This document shows, in pieces, positions 17,058-25,351 of a stretch of DNA of 64,000 bases; the first letter of the stretch is position 1; every line of letters starts with the position of its first letter. Origin of the DNA: Chlorogloeopsis sp. ULAP01 (lineage in GTDB: Bacteria; Cyanobacteriota; Cyanobacteriia; Cyanobacteriales; Nostocaceae); NCBI RefSeq assembly GCF_030381805.1, contig NZ_JAUDRH010000021.1:72146-136145 (forward strand), in the 5' to 3' direction. The notes beneath the pieces are model-generated. The model ran no database searches, was not told where the DNA came from, and worked only from the letters and a program-made list of their open reading frames with translations. The translations under genes were made by a program, and so were the position numbers.

Positions 17058-18272
17058 ATGAAAATAGGTTATTGGTTAGGCGATTTAAGTATACATAATG
17101 GTGGCATTGCTCCCTACAGTTGGCGTCTTCTTGAAATTTTGTTAAGTCAAAGTAAATTTCAAGAACTTAATATTCTAGTTTTATGCTCTGCTGAACTAGA
17201 GAAAAATTGTCTTGATCTGATTAACAAATATCAAGCTAAAGCAAAGCCATATTTAATTCCATACAAATCTAGTTTTATTGGGATAGCAATTAGTCAATTG
17301 GCTAACCTTCTCTCTCAATTATTAGTCAAATTAAATATTTCTAATCAAGGAGTTAAGTATATTGACCCCTTGTTTCTCTGGTTTGCATCCTTAGATATTG
17401 ACTTACTTCATGTGCCTTATCAGGTTCCACCATACTATAATTTACCCTATCCATTGACTGTAACTATGCATGATGTTCAGGAATTACACTATCCTGAATT
17501 TTTTACTCCTCAAGAGCGGGTTTGGAGGGCAGAGCATTATTGGAAATCACTTGAAAAATCTAGTGCTATTATTGTTTCTTTTAACCATGTAAAGCAAGAT
17601 CTGATTAAATACTTCCGGCTAGATGATAATAAAATCCATATTTCTCCCCTACCTTATCAAAAAATGTATCTGCAGCCTCCCACTTCTGAAGAACAGTTAA
17701 TCTATCAGAATAAATATGCTAAATGGGATAGTTTTTTACTTTATCCTGCCCAAACTTGGCAACATAAAAATCATTTATCCTTAATTAAAGCAGTAGAATA
17801 CATTAAAGAAAATTTTGGTAGATTGATACACATTTTATGCACTGGAAAGAAAAACTCAAGATTTTTTCCAGTGATAGAAAATTATTTAGAAAAATCTGAT
17901 GTTGCTGACCAAATCCATTTTTTGGATATTGTGCCTGAAACTGAATTATACTGGCTATACAAAAACTGTTCGTTAGTTGTAATCCCAACATTATATGAAG
18001 CGGGGTGCTTGCCGCTTCTAGAAGCTATGTCTTTGGAAACTCCAGTTATATGTTCTTCTGTAACTTCTATTCCCGAAATTATTGACGATTCACGTTTTAT
18101 TTTTAATCCTCTTGACATTAATCAAATCGCTAACTTAATTTTACAGATGCTAGATAACTCTGAGCTTCGCACTGATAACATAGTAAATAGTGGAAAACGA
18201 ATCAGTGAGCTTCATCAAATAGATTCTGCTGCTGAGTTAATAAAAGTCTATCAAAAAGTTTTATCTCCCTAA
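17058..18272 (+). CDS. Family 4 glycosyltransferase
   Basis: 404 residues, soluble, two Rossmann-like halves. The N-terminal half opens MKIGYWLGDLSIHNGGIAPY, with the acceptor-side Gly loop. The C-terminal half has the GT4 donor-binding pattern: LYPAQTWQHKNHLSLIKAV near residue 235 and the E-x7-E motif in YEAGCLPLLEAMSLETPVI near residue 315. GT4 enzymes use nucleotide sugars with retention of configuration. It is driven by the operator at 16819-16873, so it should be co-expressed with the SDR and lipid synthase genes and may glycosylate their product. Confidence 0.85.
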   Translation: MKIGYWLGDLSIHNGGIAPYSWRLLEILLSQSKFQELNILVLCSAELEKNCLDLINKYQAKAKPYLIPYKSSFIGIAISQLANLLSQLLVKLNISNQGVKYIDPLFLWFASLDIDLLHVPYQVPPYYNLPYPLTVTMHDVQELHYPEFFTPQERVWRAEHYWKSLEKSSAIIVSFNHVKQDLIKYFRLDDNKIHISPLPYQKMYLQPPTSEEQLIYQNKYAKWDSFLLYPAQTWQHKNHLSLIKAVEYIKENFGRLIHILCTGKKNSRFFPVIENYLEKSDVADQIHFLDIVPETELYWLYKNCSLVVIPTLYEAGCLPLLEAMSLETPVICSSVTSIPEIIDDSRFIFNPLDINQIANLILQMLDNSELRTDNIVNSGKRISELHQIDSAAELIKVYQKVLSP

Positions 18273-18762
18273 TATATTTATGTCTTAATATGTCGTATAA
18301 CAAACTATCAATTTAAAAACTTACTCAATAAAGATTTTTAGGGAAATTTTCATGTTTGTAAAACTACTGAGTCACAAATAGCATACTAAAGGTAATCAAA
18401 AAAAATCATCACAATATTAACCATGAGTAGTTTAGATGGCAGCTGAAGAGTAAATACATTACCCTTACTCAATTCGCTCATAACTTTTAGACTATCTTAG
18501 TGTGCGCTGGCGATCGCACTTTAGTAATGGGTAAACCAAAACTGGAGCCACCTATATTGTCAGAGCGATCGCTATTCACTCTCTAGAAGCAATGGAAAAT
18601 CTTTGTTTGATGTTTAGGTGCTATGCGACAGCTATATCTACTGCCACTGAATTGGGTTATTAGATAGTGAAGTTTATTGGCTGAGAGAATTCATATTATA
18701 CGCTGTTTTAATCAAATTCCGATTGCTTGTCGTTAATTAAGGTGTATTGGATAGCATTATTT
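18273..18762. other. Intergenic region before the methyltransferase pseudogene
   Basis: About 490 bases with no supported gene; two HIP1-like GCGATCGC sites occur at about 18510 and 18565. Stop codons break all frames. It may hold decayed gene sequence, but I could not match any. Confidence 0.4.
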
Positions 18763-19622
18763 ATGACGTCCAAAAATCAAGTCATAATATTTAATTACAA
18801 CGTCTGTTGTCCCATCTCTGGGAAGTCAATGTATCCAGTCTTTGCAGAGACTATTTTAGAAAAGTACTAGGTGACTTACTACTTCTGTGAAGAAAGTGGT
18901 TTACTAAAAACAGAAAAACCGTATTGGTTAGATGAGGCATATCAGGAAGCTATTGCCGATACTGATACAGGTCTTGTGAGACGAAATATCTCTAATTTAA
19001 TTGTACTTTTTTAGAGCCTATTCTTCAGTGTATGTTCAACGGCAAAGGTAAATTCTTGGATGTATCTGGTGGTTATGGTCTATTAACCAGGTTAATGCGA
19101 GATATTGGGTTTGATTGTTATACAACCGATAAATACTGTCAGAACCTATTTGCGAAAGCCTTTGAACCAACCGATAAATTCGAGGCAGATGCTCTATTTG
19201 CTTTTGAAGTACTCGAACATATTGAAAATCCTCTCAAATTCTTAAGTAAAATATTCATGAAATCTGGCTGCAAAACGCTGATTTTCAGCACTTAAACATT
19301 TAATACTAAAATACCACCAATTTCTTGGTGGTACTATTCGTTTGAGTCTGGACAGCACATAACTTTTTATCAACCACGCATACTTGCTCTTTTGGCAAAA
19401 TCCTTGGGATGTAACTATTACATCATAAGTCCGAACTCACACATTATTACTGATATTCAAATATCAAAATGCAAATGCCTTCTTTTCAGCAATTACTTAG
19501 GTTTAGGTAGGCTGTACGCTTTTTATGTAAGTTGTAAGCGAAAGGGACTGAGTAAGACATGGGAAGACTATTTGCTAATGAAAGAAACAGTAAAATCGAA
19601 GCTAGCAGAACGCCAAACCTGA
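18763..19622 (+). pseudogene. Class I SAM methyltransferase, inactivated by stops and a frameshift
   Basis: The translation can be followed through three lesions. From the ATG at 18763 the frame has a Cys pair (NVCCPISGKSMYPVFAETIL), then an in-frame TAG at about 18868, YFCEESGLLKTEKPYWLDEA, and a one-base loss in a T-run near 19012. The next frame gives LEPILQCMFNGKGKFLDVSG with SAM motif I (DVSGGYG), FAFEVLEHIENP, an in-frame TAA at 19293, and then WWYYSFESGQHITFYQPR to the stop at 19622. The layout (zinc-type Cys motif, motif I, EVLEHIENP) is that of sugar or small-molecule methyltransferases found in glycan loci. Its loss suggests that the final product lacks this methyl group. Confidence 0.85.
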
Positions 19623-19687
19623 CCGTCATTTCCTCCTTGCTCATAAATTGAAGCATTTCTATAGGTTACCGCTAGCAGGAAAATACT

Positions 19688-19837
19688 ATGAATATAAATC
19701 TTCGTTTAAAAAATGAAGAGATTCAAAGATACTTTGATGCTGCGATCGCTGCTTCAGAGCTAGTTTATCTGAAGCTTCAATACTCTTTGGAGCAGCAGAG
19801 CTTTTTGAAACGAGAAAAACTTGTAGTAAGAGTTTAA
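19688..19837 (+). CDS. Small hypothetical protein
   Basis: A 49-codon frame, MNINLRLKNEEIQRYFDAAI onward, predicted mostly helical and amphipathic with a basic end. No strong ribosome site is visible. It lies between the methyltransferase relic and a hairpin terminator. It could be a small regulatory protein or chance. Confidence 0.35.
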   Translation: MNINLRLKNEEIQRYFDAAIAASELVYLKLQYSLEQQSFLKREKLVVRV

Positions 19838-19976
19838 ATGTAAGGTTTATGTAACTTGATACATAACGTGTTTTTTCTCTTGTGGTGGCAGATTGAGAAT
19901 ACTATATCAGATACTAAAAAATTAACTTTGTCTTGCACTCAAGAAATAAAACACATTTAGTAAGTGTTTTAAATAG

Positions 19977-20008
19977 AAGGGGTGGAACAGTCATGCTCCA
20001 CTCCTTTT
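19977..20008 (+). terminator. Hairpin terminator
   Basis: AAGGGGTGGA ... TCCACTCCTT, ten pairs with one G-T pair and a 10-base loop, ends in TTTT. It can end the GT4-methyltransferase-relic transcript before the small leader-peptide gene. Confidence 0.6.
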
Positions 20009-20158
20009 AAACCTAATATCTACTGTATTTAAAAAGCCTTGCTTAAGTCGTAATATCTCTAATAATTTTCGTTGCACAAAAATAGCATTTAAATTTACAA
20101 AATAGTATTTTTATATAATTATTTATTTAGAGAATAACTTTATCTCGGAGAAGCAATC

Positions 20159-20335
20159 ATGTTAAACACCAAGCAAAAATTACGTCGTCAAACAACGCAA
20201 TCAGTTGCTCAAAAGTTCCAATCTCAATCTTTTGAGATATTAACAGAGAGCGAAGCAAAGAAAGTAACTGGTGGCTTTACGTTTAAGTTTCTACCTTTTG
20301 AATTAGTTACCAGTTTGATAGAGATTGAATTTTAA
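20159..20335 (+). CDS. Double-glycine leader peptide (bacteriocin-like precursor)
   Basis: A 58-residue peptide with a clean GGAG ribosome site 8 bases before the ATG. Residues 1-39 form a leader ending LTESEAKKVTGG, the pattern of double-glycine leaders (L-x4-E-x3-V-x-GG) cut by C39 peptidases or ABC exporters. The remaining 19-residue core (FTFKFLPFELVTSLIEIEF) is hydrophobic with acidic residues and has no Cys, Ser-rich or lanthipeptide pattern. No modifying enzyme or C39 transporter lies in the window; the nearest ABC exporter (11721-13361) lacks C39. A perfect 9-bp inverted repeat (20362-20386) and a terminator follow, so it is its own transcript. Confidence 0.6.
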   Translation: MLNTKQKLRRQTTQSVAQKFQSQSFEILTESEAKKVTGGFTFKFLPFELVTSLIEIEF

Positions 20336-20416
20336 AATAATTATAGAGCCATAACAACCTTATGCTTAATTTAAAACATTAAGCATAGCAAGCTCTTATT
20401 TTAAATTTTCTTCTTT

Positions 20417-20450
20417 GCCAGTGGTATTTCTATCACTGGCTTTTTATTTT
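20417..20450 (+). terminator. Strong terminator after the leader-peptide gene
   Basis: GCCAGTG (20417-20423) pairs perfectly with CACTGGC (20434-20440) over a 10-base loop and is followed by TTTTTATTTT. It is a textbook factor-independent terminator, ~80 bases after the peptide stop. Confidence 0.85.
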
Positions 20451-20532
20451 ATTTATCTAAACTTATAAAACTAAAGATATCAAAAAATCATGTTAATGTC
20501 TTGCTTTGTCTTAATAGTTTTTTCAACTAAAC

Positions 20533-20562
20533 TGAAAAGCCTCACTCTTAGTGGGGGTGAGG
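20533..20562 (-). terminator. Probable terminator of the minus-strand lipid operon end
   Basis: On the minus strand, CCTCACCCCCACTAAGAGTGAGG folds with a 6-bp stem closed by CCTCAC/GTGAGG and is followed by CTTTTC. It lies about 100 bases beyond the DUF2141 stop. The stem is short, so the call is moderate. Confidence 0.4.
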
Positions 20563-20658
20563 TTGAGGGTGATGTTTTATTTTTTTAATTTTGAGCCACT
20601 TACGAGGAACTTTGACATCAATAATTATTTTATTTGGAGATTATAGTCAAAGTTAATT

Positions 20659-21126
20659 TTATGGATCAAGTGAATATTTCATATTAATTTTAATCGTTGT
20701 ATCGTTTTTTAATGAAAAACTAGCATCTTGAAATTTTGGTATTCCCTTTAGCATTGATACAGTTGGATTTTTGGAAATACCAAAACCTTCTTGAGGAATA
20801 CCTAAAAAATCTCTGTTTAAATTGTAATCTCCATTTTGATCGTCTACTACAGCGACAGCATAAGTTCCTGGCTTTAGTCCGTTGAATTCCTTTTTTACAG
20901 AACTTCCTTGAATTTTAACGCAGCCACTTTTTACTTCACTAGTATCGCTTAAAGGAAATCCGCGTTCATTACCATATATTCTCAAGCAAATCTGTCCTTT
21001 TTGATTACGGATACCATCGACTACAACAGTTAATTTTACAGTAGATTTTGGATTAGCTGTTGCCAAGTTAAAAACTGCTAAGTTAGAAAACAGAAAAAGA
21101 CTAAAGAGAGTTAATTTATTGAACAT
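20659..21126 (-). CDS. DUF2141 secreted protein
   Basis: 155 residues with a signal peptide (MFNKLTLFSLFLFSNLAVFN, cut after about residue 24) and the DUF2141 beta-sandwich: LTVVVDGIRNQKGQICLRIY, a single conserved-spacing Cys pair, GLKPGTYAVAVVDDQNGDYN near residue 95 and FGIPQEGFGISKN-like loop. DUF2141 proteins are small periplasmic or extracellular proteins of unknown function, often near lipid or exported-product genes. Its place at the end of the lipid cluster suggests a periplasmic role, unproven. Confidence 0.8.
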   Translation of the reverse strand: MFNKLTLFSLFLFSNLAVFNLATANPKSTVKLTVVVDGIRNQKGQICLRIYGNERGFPLSDTSEVKSGCVKIQGSSVKKEFNGLKPGTYAVAVVDDQNGDYNLNRDFLGIPQEGFGISKNPTVSMLKGIPKFQDASFSLKNDTTIKINMKYSLDP

Positions 21127-21300
21127 AATTCTGAATACAAATTGTAGTTTGTACTAGTTACATAAGACTTAATTTTTTTCAAAAATATTAAATTAAGTCC
21201 ATTTGATTAATCATTAAAAAACTTACAATTACTCTGCATTAAAGGTGATTATGGTATTTCAACAGAAATTATATAAGCTCAAATACCCTTTATTTGGCTA

Positions 21301-22302
21301 TTACACCAATTGTTTAATATCAGTTTTTTGTAGCCATTCCTGTGTGCGTCGCATTCCCTCTTCTAAGTCAATTTTTGGTTCATAATTTAAAATTCTTTGT
21401 GCCTTGGCAATAGAATATGCATAAGGTCGTGAGAGAAAGTCTATAGTTTCTGGTAGAAGGTCGGGTTTTTTGCGAAAAAGTTTTTGTCCTTGTTCACGTA
21501 CTCTAATAAATAATTTGGCTTCCTCTTTTGGTAGAGAAAAGGGTACAGGTAAATTTGCTATTTTTGCTAGATATGTAAAATATTCTTTCCAAGAAGTATT
21601 TTGTCCATCAGTTATGTTAAATATTTCTCCATATGCTTCTTTTTCAATGGCAAGAAAGATAGCATCAATTAGGTTGTCAATATATACATGGTTGCTGATT
21701 CCCTGTCCATCATTAATCAATGCAAATAATTTTTGATGCATCATCACAACTGGTCGCACTACCCAGGGAATACTTCCTGGGCCATAAACATCTCCCGGTC
21801 TAATAATAATAATTCCAAAATTTGGCAGGTCATGAAGTTGTAAGAGTGCTTCTTCGGCTTCTATTTTCGTTTGGCATAAAGGATTATTCTCACCACGTAG
21901 TGGCCCTTCTTCTGTTACGTGATCGGGATAGTTGAAACCGTAAACCATAGCACTAGAGAGATGGGTGAAGATTTTGACACCAGCGCTCTTGGCAGCTTTA
22001 GCCATGTTAATAGTTCCACCAACATTGACCTCACGAAAATGCTTCAATGAGCCACTTTCTTGGGCAATACCAGCTGTATGTAAAACGATGTCTACTTCCT
22101 GACAAGCTTTAGAAGCGATCGCAGGATCGGTAACACTACCAATAATAATTTCGGCACCCAGCTTTTGAGCTTTTTTGGCTTTTTCTGCGGAACGTGCCAG
22201 TCCCCGAACTTTGATTCCTCGTGCTATGGCTAGCTCGGCAGTTCGTAAACCGATAAATCCACTAATTCCTGAGATAAGAAGTGTTTGTTCAGATAAGTTC
22301 AT
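21301..22302 (-). CDS. NAD(P)-dependent epimerase/reductase, extended SDR
   Basis: 333 residues with the extended SDR cofactor motif SGISGFIGLRTAELA, HTAGIAQESG, the Ser in HLSSAMVYGF, and EIFNITDGQNTSWKEYF in the substrate domain. The usual active-site Tyr (YxxxK) is replaced: the aligned segment is NPLCQTKIEAE, with Leu142 where Tyr is expected and Lys146 kept. Relatives include 3-beta-hydroxysteroid dehydrogenase/GDP-sugar epimerases and polyketide-tailoring ketoreductases. It follows the three acyltransferases on the same strand (71-base gap), so it is probably a tailoring enzyme of the lipid, with activity uncertain because of the missing Tyr. Confidence 0.8.
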   Translation of the reverse strand: MNLSEQTLLISGISGFIGLRTAELAIARGIKVRGLARSAEKAKKAQKLGAEIIIGSVTDPAIASKACQEVDIVLHTAGIAQESGSLKHFREVNVGGTINMAKAAKSAGVKIFTHLSSAMVYGFNYPDHVTEEGPLRGENNPLCQTKIEAEEALLQLHDLPNFGIIIIRPGDVYGPGSIPWVVRPVVMMHQKLFALINDGQGISNHVYIDNLIDAIFLAIEKEAYGEIFNITDGQNTSWKEYFTYLAKIANLPVPFSLPKEEAKLFIRVREQGQKLFRKKPDLLPETIDFLSRPYAYSIAKAQRILNYEPKIDLEEGMRRTQEWLQKTDIKQLV

Positions 22303-22373
22303 AAAAATTACTCACTTTTAAGGTGTTCAAATGAAAATTTCTATACAAAGATGCATAGCAGATTATTTAATAC

Positions 22374-23699
22374 CTAATTGCCAAAGGTTAATTGTTGGTT
22401 ATTACTGGCTTCAATAATATAGGTAAGGACATTATTCACAAGAATTTCTACTGTTTCTTGACTGATAGCAGGCTCAGAAAACATGAAATTCAAAAACATT
22501 TTTGACTCAAAAGTTAGAACTGCAACACGTAAACCTTGAAATGCTGCGATGGAAGTAACAAAACTAATTTCTTCTAGCTCAAGTAAACCATAATTTGCAG
22601 GAATATTTACTATACCGACATTCGTGATACCTACAGTTGAAACAGCCTGATAAGGGAAAGCAAGAAGAAAATTGATTAAAAACTTAGTAATTAGTGGTAA
22701 ACAGAAGATGCGCTCACTTGCTATTGTTGCTTCCATTTGTTCTTTTCGATTCCGAGCCAAATCCCAAAAGGATGTATTGATTTTGAGAATATGAAATGAA
22801 ATATCACCCGAAACTAATACGCTCAAATGCTCATTACTAACTTCTGGTTTAAGACGATTACGTATATTGATTGTTGACCAACAACTAACACCTATATTTG
22901 TCTTATTACCACTAGTAATTTTTCTGGCAGTTGCAAATAACATTGCTGCACATAAAGCAGCATATACTGTTGTTTGATTCTGCCGACAAGCATTTAGTAA
23001 CTGTCTGGTTTGCTCTGTATTCAGAGTTCTATGAACCAAACCTGTACGCCGTGCTTCAATTGGTAAAAATTTTTCAAGTTTCAAAGTTTGTGGACGATAC
23101 CAAATCTTTTTTAAGAAATGTCTGCATACCGCTAAAAATATATTAACTGTACCTTTCCAACCTTGCATCGAAGCCGGAAGAAGATTTCCTATTGGTGGCA
23201 TTGCAGGTAAAGGAGCAACTTCTATTGGTTCAAAAGACGTAATTTTTTGACAATAGCTTAATAGTTCCGAATGCAATTGAATGCATGATAAGCCATCTGC
23301 GATCGCATGATGAATTGTCGTAATCAAATAATTGAGATTATTTTGATTTTGAACTCGAACCAATACGACTCGCAGTAAACTTTCGTGGCTATCAATTTTT
23401 TGATTGAGTTCTTCTAGTGCAACTTCTTGCCACTGTTGTTGCTCACGCTTTTCCACAACGCGTAAAGGAATCTCAACTGTTGCGGTTTCAAAGCGCAGAC
23501 TATTTAGCCTGCCTACAATCCGGCAGTTTAGACGAGGATGGCGTGTTTGTAGTACTTCCAGAGCTTGTCTGAGAATTTCTTCACTAAATATTCCCTTGAT
23601 TCGACAAGTTGTAACTATGTTATATGTTGTAGCACGGCGATTCAAAATCTCCATTGCTTGCTCGAAAGTAGAAAGTTTCCTGTCGTAAAGATAAAGCAT
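22374..23699 (-). CDS. PapA/condensation-type acyltransferase, copy 1
   Basis: 441 residues from the ATG at 23699 (MLYLYDRKLSTFEQAMEIL), the N-terminus that aligns with its two neighbours; the frame runs upstream to a TTG at 23753. The active-site motif HHAIADG lies near residue 130 (YLITTIHHAIADGLSCIQLH) in the chloramphenicol acetyltransferase/condensation fold shared with alcohol acyltransferases and mycobacterial PapA5. Such enzymes move acyl chains from ACP or CoA to hydroxyls. First diverged of three tandem paralogues; together they probably acylate phenol, sugar or alcohol groups of the lipid. Confidence 0.82.
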   Translation of the reverse strand: MLYLYDRKLSTFEQAMEILNRRATTYNIVTTCRIKGIFSEEILRQALEVLQTRHPRLNCRIVGRLNSLRFETATVEIPLRVVEKREQQQWQEVALEELNQKIDSHESLLRVVLVRVQNQNNLNYLITTIHHAIADGLSCIQLHSELLSYCQKITSFEPIEVAPLPAMPPIGNLLPASMQGWKGTVNIFLAVCRHFLKKIWYRPQTLKLEKFLPIEARRTGLVHRTLNTEQTRQLLNACRQNQTTVYAALCAAMLFATARKITSGNKTNIGVSCWSTINIRNRLKPEVSNEHLSVLVSGDISFHILKINTSFWDLARNRKEQMEATIASERIFCLPLITKFLINFLLAFPYQAVSTVGITNVGIVNIPANYGLLELEEISFVTSIAAFQGLRVAVLTFESKMFLNFMFSEPAISQETVEILVNNVLTYIIEASNNQQLTFGN

Positions 23700-23766
23700 A
23701 AGTAGATTGATATTTAAAAAGACAGGGGCTAGAAAGGCTGAATTTGTTATCAACTAAATCTTTTCA

Positions 23767-25182
23767 TCAATCTTGTTTAGATACTCGACGAGCAGTTCTT
23801 AAAGCACTTTTTGAAAGTGAAGTCGATTGATACTCAGGAATGGCAATCATTTGATCAGCAAAGGTAAATTTTTTATTTTTGCTAGCCTCAACAATACAAG
23901 TAAAGACATTATCCACAAGGACTTCTGCTGTTTCCTGACTAATTGCAGGCTCAGAAAACATGAAATTCAAAAACATTTTTGACTCAAAAGTCAGAACTGC
24001 AACACACAAACCCCTAAATGCGGCATTACCAGTAACAAAACTAATTTCTTCTAGTTCAAATAAATCATAATTTGAAGGAATATTTACTACACCTATATTG
24101 GTGACACCTATTGTTGAAAATACTTGATGAGGAAAAGCGAGAAGGAAATTGATCAAAAACTTGGTGATCAGTGGTAAACAGAAGACACGATCGCCTGCTA
24201 TTGATGCTTCCATTTGTTGTTTTCGATTGCGAGCCAAATCCCAAAAGGATGTATTTATTCTGAGGGTATGACATGAGATATCACCAGAAACTAGCACACC
24301 CAAATGCTCATGACTAACTTCTGGTTTCAGACGATTGCGTATGTTGATTGGTGACCAACAACTGACACCTAAATTTGTTTTACTACCAGCAGTAATTTTT
24401 CTGGCTGATGCAAACACCATCGCCGCACATAAAGCAGAATGCACCGTAGTCTGATTCTGCCTACAAGCATTTAGCAACTGTCTGGTTTGCTCTATATTCA
24501 ACGTTCTGTGAACTAAACCAGTACGACGTGCTTCAATAGGTAAGAATTTTTCAAACTTTAATGTTTTTGGTCGATACCAAATATCTTTGAATAAAAGCCT
24601 TGATATTGCTAAAAATATATTTACCGCACCTTTCCACCCTTGCATCGAAGCTGGAAGAAGATTTCCTATCGGTGGCAGTACAGGTAAAGGAGCAACTTCT
24701 ATTGGTTCAAAAGATGCAATTTTTTGACAATATCTCAACAGTTCTGAATGCAGTTGAATGCATGATAAGCCGTCTGCGATCGCGTGATGAATTGTTGTAA
24801 TTAAATAATTGAGGTTTTTTTCTGTTTTGATGCGAACCAGTACAACTCGCATCAAACTTTTGTGACTCTCAATTTTTTGATTAAGTTCTTCTAATGCAAC
24901 TTCTTGCCACTGTTGATGCTCATACTTTTCCACAACGCGTACAGGAATATGGATAACTCCAGTTTCAAAACGTAGGCTATTTAACTTACCGACAATCCGG
25001 CAGTTTAGACGAGGGTGACGTGCTTGTAGCACCTCAAGAGCTTGTCTGAAAATTTCCTCACTAAAGATTCCCTTAATTCGACAAATTGTGACTATGTTGT
25101 ATGTTGTAGCACGGCGATTCAAAATCTCCATTGCTTGCTCGAAAGCAGAAAGTTTCCTGTTGTAAGGCATAAATACCTTCAT
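23767..25182 (-). CDS. PapA/condensation-type acyltransferase, copy 2
   Basis: 471 residues, starting MKVFMPYNRKLSAFEQAMEI. The HHAIADG motif is near residue 133. It shares almost the whole protein with copies 1 and 3, but the N-terminal third (residues about 50-180) is nearly identical to copy 3, with a 140-bp stretch of exact DNA identity (24692-24831 against 26274-26413), while the rest is closer to copy 1. The C-terminus has a short basic extension (ALRTARRVSKQD). Role as for copy 1: O-acylation of the lipid, inferred. Confidence 0.82.
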   Translation of the reverse strand: MKVFMPYNRKLSAFEQAMEILNRRATTYNIVTICRIKGIFSEEIFRQALEVLQARHPRLNCRIVGKLNSLRFETGVIHIPVRVVEKYEHQQWQEVALEELNQKIESHKSLMRVVLVRIKTEKNLNYLITTIHHAIADGLSCIQLHSELLRYCQKIASFEPIEVAPLPVLPPIGNLLPASMQGWKGAVNIFLAISRLLFKDIWYRPKTLKFEKFLPIEARRTGLVHRTLNIEQTRQLLNACRQNQTTVHSALCAAMVFASARKITAGSKTNLGVSCWSPINIRNRLKPEVSHEHLGVLVSGDISCHTLRINTSFWDLARNRKQQMEASIAGDRVFCLPLITKFLINFLLAFPHQVFSTIGVTNIGVVNIPSNYDLFELEEISFVTGNAAFRGLCVAVLTFESKMFLNFMFSEPAISQETAEVLVDNVFTCIVEASKNKKFTFADQMIAIPEYQSTSLSKSALRTARRVSKQD

Positions 25183-25351
25183 ATTAAAAGTTAACTAAAC
25201 TCAGCTCATGAAGCTACCTACTATCAACTTCACCTTGCATATTCAGTACTAAACAAACATCTGTAAGCTTGCAAAAAAGGTGCAGAAATCCTCTTTCGCA
25301 GAGCGCGTCTTTAATTACTAAATCGACTTTGGTTTATATTCAGAAAAATTT

